From positions 1,514,982 to 1,578,981 of the forward strand of contig CANMRT010000001.1 of assembly GCA_947500415.1 (NCBI GenBank): a stretch of 64,000 nt of DNA, in the 5' to 3' direction. This DNA comes from an uncultured Roseicyclus sp. (lineage in GTDB: Bacteria; Pseudomonadota; Alphaproteobacteria; Rhodobacterales; Rhodobacteraceae). This document shows, piece after piece, positions 61,178 to 64,000 of this stretch (its first letter is position 1; the number at the start of each line of letters is the position of its first letter). The position numbers and the translations under genes are program-made. The notes under the pieces were generated by a model, which searched no databases, had not been told where the DNA came from, and saw only the letters and a list, made by a program, of their open reading frames with translations.

Positions 61178-62260
61178 ATGAAACTTACACGACGTTTTGC
61201 TTTGGCGACTTCGGTCGCCCTTGGACTGACGGGGGCCTTGGGAGGGGCCGCTTCGGCCCAAGAAGTCATCGAATTGACGGCGATTGATGGATATCCGGAG
61301 CGCTCAATGTGGGTCGCAGAATTCTCGGGCTTTTTCATCCCGCGCGTGGATGAACTGCTGGCCGAGCAGGGCAATTACCAGATCAACTGGATGGAAGCCT
61401 ATGGCGGCCAGATTGTGCGCCCGCGCGGTGTGCTGGAAGGGATCAACCTTGGTTTGGGCGACATCGGAATCGTGACGACCATTTTCCACAACTCCGCGCT
61501 GCCCTCGCAGGGGATCTCGGCCGTGACGCCCTTTGTGGCCGCAGACGCTCGCGTCGTGGCACAGGCCGTCGATGAGATCGCGCGCGAATTCCCGCAAATG
61601 AGTGCGGAGCTTGCAGCCGAAAACCAGGTCTATCTGGCCACTGGCGTCGTGCTGGACACTTATCAGGTGTTCTCGACCGAGCCGATCAGCTCGCTGTCGG
61701 ACCTTGAAGGTCTGCGGATTGCAGGCGCAGGCTACAACCTGCGCTATCTGGAAGGCATTCCGGGCGCAGCCGGCGTGCGCGGCGGTCTGCCGGACTTCTA
61801 CAACATGCTGCAAACCGGCGTGGTCGAGGCCGCGATGCTTTGGCCGGAAGCGGCCGGCACGTTCAACATCGCCGAAGTGGCACCTTACATGCTGCAGGCT
61901 GATCTGGGCGCGGTGAACTCCAAGACCGTGACCGTGAATGCCGACGTCTGGGCAAGCCTGCCTGAGGAGGTTCAAGGCGTGCTGCAGCAAGTCGCCATCG
62001 AGTACCGCGATCATGTGGCCGGCATCGCCATGGACCGGGCCGAGGCCGCCCGCCAAGCCTATATCGACGGCGGCGGCACCATCGTTGAGATGAGCGCGGA
62101 AGAGCGTCAGGCCTGGGCCGACAGCATGCCCAATATTGCCCAGGAATGGGCGGCCAACCTTGATGCCACCGGCGCGCCGGGCACCGAAATGCTTGTCGCC
62201 TACATGGACAAGCTGCGCGACGCGGGCTTCACGCCGCTGCGCGACTGGGCGGCTGAGTAA
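61178..62260 (+). CDS. TRAP transporter substrate-binding protein, DctP-like (system 2)
   Basis: A 360-residue periplasmic protein with signal peptide MKLTRRFALATSVALGLTGALGGAASAQ and a GGGAGGAGA site. Features include GYPERSMWVAEFSGFFIPRVDELLAEQGNYQINWMEAYGGQIVRPRGVLEGINLGLGDIGIVTTIF, SSLSDLEGLRIAGAGYNLRYLEGIPGAAGV and LPDFYNMLQTGVVEAAMLWPEAAGTF. The usual Arg after LEGLR is IAGAG here, so the carboxylate anchor differs from system 1 and the ligand may not be a simple dicarboxylate. It leads an operon with DctQ and DctM proteins. Confidence 0.88.
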   Translation: MKLTRRFALATSVALGLTGALGGAASAQEVIELTAIDGYPERSMWVAEFSGFFIPRVDELLAEQGNYQINWMEAYGGQIVRPRGVLEGINLGLGDIGIVTTIFHNSALPSQGISAVTPFVAADARVVAQAVDEIAREFPQMSAELAAENQVYLATGVVLDTYQVFSTEPISSLSDLEGLRIAGAGYNLRYLEGIPGAAGVRGGLPDFYNMLQTGVVEAAMLWPEAAGTFNIAEVAPYMLQADLGAVNSKTVTVNADVWASLPEEVQGVLQQVAIEYRDHVAGIAMDRAEAARQAYIDGGGTIVEMSAEERQAWADSMPNIAQEWAANLDATGAPGTEMLVAYMDKLRDAGFTPLRDWAAE

Positions 62261-62281
62261 AGCCGGGACTGGACCATAAAC

Positions 62282-62911
62282 ATGATCGTCACGGGTCTGA
62301 AAAAGATTGAACGCCTCGTCGTGGCGATCGCCATCATTGCCAATGTCAGCGGTGCCTTTGTGCTGCTGACATTGGTGGCGATCATGAATGTTGATGTGGT
62401 CTCGCGGAACTTGTTCAGCGCGCCGTTCCGTGGGGTCGTCGAAGTCGTCATCTTTTCATTGGCGCTGATCGTATTCTTACAGCTGCCAGATGTTGTCCGC
62501 ACCGGGCGGCTGACCCGCTCGGACGGGTTCCTGGGCCTGATGCGCAGCCGCGCGCCGCGTTTTGGGGCGACGCTGACCCGTGTGTTGGATGCAACCGCCT
62601 GCGTGTTCATGTGCCTGATCGTCTGGACGGTCTGGCCGGAATTCGTGGAAAGCTTTGAAAGCTGCCATTTTTTCACGCCGCCGGACTTCGGCCCGGAGCC
62701 CACCGGCAACCTGTGGGTGGACTTCAAAGCAGGTCTGGCGCGCTGCGATTACTTCGGAACACCCGGCATCTTGCAGGCGCCATGGTGGCCGGTGCGCCTT
62801 GCCATCGCCTTTGGCTGTGCCTGGGCCGCCGTGCTGTTTTTCTTCAAGGCCGTGTTGGGCGACACGCAGGCCCCGCGCCACGTCACCGCGCAATCCAGTG
62901 GCGAGGTCTAG
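62282..62911 (+). CDS. TRAP transporter small permease, DctQ-like, with a long loop (system 2)
   Basis: A 209-residue membrane protein (MIVTGLKKIERLVVAIAIIANVSGAFVLLTLVAIMNVDVVSRNLF, PFRGVVEVVIFSLALIVFLQLPDVVRTGRL). Between the third and fourth hydrophobic helices is an insert of about 50 residues (ESCHFFTPPDFGPEPTGNLW to CDYFGTPGILQAPWWP) with two cysteines. Standard DctQ proteins are 160-180 residues with a short loop. The insert would lie on the periplasmic side and may dock the binding protein. Ends 3 bp before the DctM start. Confidence 0.85.
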   Translation: MIVTGLKKIERLVVAIAIIANVSGAFVLLTLVAIMNVDVVSRNLFSAPFRGVVEVVIFSLALIVFLQLPDVVRTGRLTRSDGFLGLMRSRAPRFGATLTRVLDATACVFMCLIVWTVWPEFVESFESCHFFTPPDFGPEPTGNLWVDFKAGLARCDYFGTPGILQAPWWPVRLAIAFGCAWAAVLFFFKAVLGDTQAPRHVTAQSSGEV

Positions 62912-62914
62912 GGG

Positions 62915-64000
62915 ATGGATCCGCTTACAATTGGCATGCTGTCGGTGGCGGCGATCGTCGTCCTCGTCTATCTCGGCCTCTATATTCCCGTCGCCCTTGG
63001 CCTTGTATCGTTCGTGTCGATCTGGCTGATGTCTGGGCGGCCCATTCTGGCGTTTAACTTTCTGAAAGTGGCGGTCGGGGATGGGGTCACGGAATACAAC
63101 TTCGCGACCATTCCGCTTTTCACCTTAATGGGCTTGCTGGTTTCAAAGGCCCGATTGGGCCGAGATATCTATGATGTGATGAATTCAGCCTTTCGCCGCG
63201 TGCTGGCGGGCATCGGGATGGCGACAGTCGGGGCCAATGCGATTTTTGCTGCGGTGACGGGATCTTCCATCGCCTCCGCCTCGGTCTTCACCAAAATCGC
63301 CGTGCCGCAGATGCTGCGCTACAACTACAACAAGCGTTTTGCCGTGGGCGTTGTCGCCGGATCGTCCGTTCTGGGCATGATAATCCCGCCGTCCGCGATG
63401 CTGATCATCTACTCCTTCGTGGCCGAAGTGTCCGTGGGCGACATGTTCCTGGCCGGCATCATCCCGGGCTTGTTGCTGACGGCCGTCTATATCGCCGCCA
63501 TCTTTCTGATGGCGCGGTTCTGGCCTTCGTTCATCGGTACGGACATCAAGGCCGACACTCTGCCTGCCATGCCGCCCGCCGAGATGTTTCGAAAAGCCTG
63601 GCCGGTCGTGGCGCTGATCCTGTTGGTTCTGGGCGGCATCTACACCGGCTGGCTGACACCGGTGGAGGCCGGGGCGGCGGGCGCGGCCCTTGCTTTGATC
63701 GTGGCGCTTGCGCGCCGGTCCATGTCGCGTCGCGAGTTCTGGGAAACGTTGGTGGAAACCGGCCATATCAGCGCCGCGATCCTTTTGCTGATCGCCATGG
63801 CGTCCTTCTACAGCCGGATGCTGGGATATGCCGGCCTGCCCAACCAGCTCGACGCGCTGTTGCAGGGATGGGATCTGTCGTTCTTTCAGATCATGCTGCT
63901 TTACGTGATCCTGATGCTGGTCCTTGGCACGTTGCTGGATACGGCCTCCATCATTCTGATCGTGGTTCCACTGTTCATCACCTTGATCGAAGGCATGGGT
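62915..64000 (+). CDS. TRAP transporter large permease, DctM family (system 2), cut by window edge
   Basis: The first 362 residues are visible, starting MDPLTIGMLSVAAIVVLVYLGLYIPVALGL behind AGGGG. Motifs: YNFATIPLFTLMGLLVSKARLGRDIY, GANAIFAAVTGSSIASASVFTKIAVPQM, MIIPPSAMLIIYSFVAEVSVGDMFLAGIIPG, GIYTGWLTPVEAGAAGAALAL, GTLLDTASIILIVVPLF. This is the main transport subunit. About 70-80 residues are missing at the C-terminus beyond the window. Confidence 0.92.
   Translation, partial: MDPLTIGMLSVAAIVVLVYLGLYIPVALGLVSFVSIWLMSGRPILAFNFLKVAVGDGVTEYNFATIPLFTLMGLLVSKARLGRDIYDVMNSAFRRVLAGIGMATVGANAIFAAVTGSSIASASVFTKIAVPQMLRYNYNKRFAVGVVAGSSVLGMIIPPSAMLIIYSFVAEVSVGDMFLAGIIPGLLLTAVYIAAIFLMARFWPSFIGTDIKADTLPAMPPAEMFRKAWPVVALILLVLGGIYTGWLTPVEAGAAGAALALIVALARRSMSRREFWETLVETGHISAAILLLIAMASFYSRMLGYAGLPNQLDALLQGWDLSFFQIMLLYVILMLVLGTLLDTASIILIVVPLFITLIEGMG

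Overview
The window reads as chromosomal DNA of a GC-rich alphaproteobacterium, most likely a marine Rhodobacterales (Roseobacter-group) strain. Supporting signs are two TRAP dicarboxylate-type transporters, a GapR (DUF2312) nucleoid protein, MalK/UgpC-type ABC importers, an RTX exoprotein and the general gene style. The species cannot be fixed from the sequence alone.

Layout. 0-7.6 kb: start of an LpxL-like acyltransferase cut by the window edge, a DUF442 phosphatase/sulfurtransferase, two SnoaL-fold proteins flanking an orphan sugar-type ABC ATPase, a zinc-ribbon protein, a periplasmic gamma-glutamyltransferase, a two-helix membrane protein, GapR, and a sulfotransferase-like protein. 7.7-12.9 kb: tRNA-Thr(UGU) followed at once by a 1570-residue DUF4011/SF1 helicase/Vsr-like nuclease/DUF3320 protein, a probable anti-phage or DNA-restriction protein. 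13.5-27.7 kb: a two-gene surface system, made of a 1192-residue outer-membrane beta-barrel protein and a roughly 3490-residue exported protein with about 24 DUF11-type repeats ending in SdrD-B-like and degenerate OmpA-like domains.

27.8-38.6 kb: an LprI-like protein and a CPBP protease, then an amino-sugar regulon. The minus-strand operon (sugar kinase, GntR/UTRA regulator, SIS-type glucosamine-6-P deaminase, NagA) diverges from a plus-strand operon (MurQ plus a complete ABC importer). Together they could import GlcNAc/MurNAc-type cell-wall sugars, phosphorylate them, cleave the lactyl ether, deacetylate and deaminate to fructose-6-P. 38.8-46.8 kb: a COG0523 GTPase, a YtcJ-like amidohydrolase and a LysR regulator diverge from a TRAP transporter and an N-acyl-D-amino-acid amidohydrolase; a clear LysR-type dyad lies between them.

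47-56 kb looks accessory: two Rid-family proteins that both lack the catalytic arginine, TetR with an operator-like dyad, a homocysteine S-methyltransferase-like gene whose ribosome binding site sits in a hairpin, a GNAT enzyme, a threonine dehydratase, AraC and ArsR regulators, a cysteine-less Asp/Glu racemase-family protein, and a decayed IS3-type transposase. 56.1-58.8 kb is an RTX calcium-binding exoprotein with no type I secretion genes beside it. 59.5-64 kb holds a YciI-like protein divergent from a RutE/HadB-type nitroreductase, an OsmC protein and a second TRAP transporter that runs off the right edge.

All functions are read by eye from motifs and context; no database search was possible.
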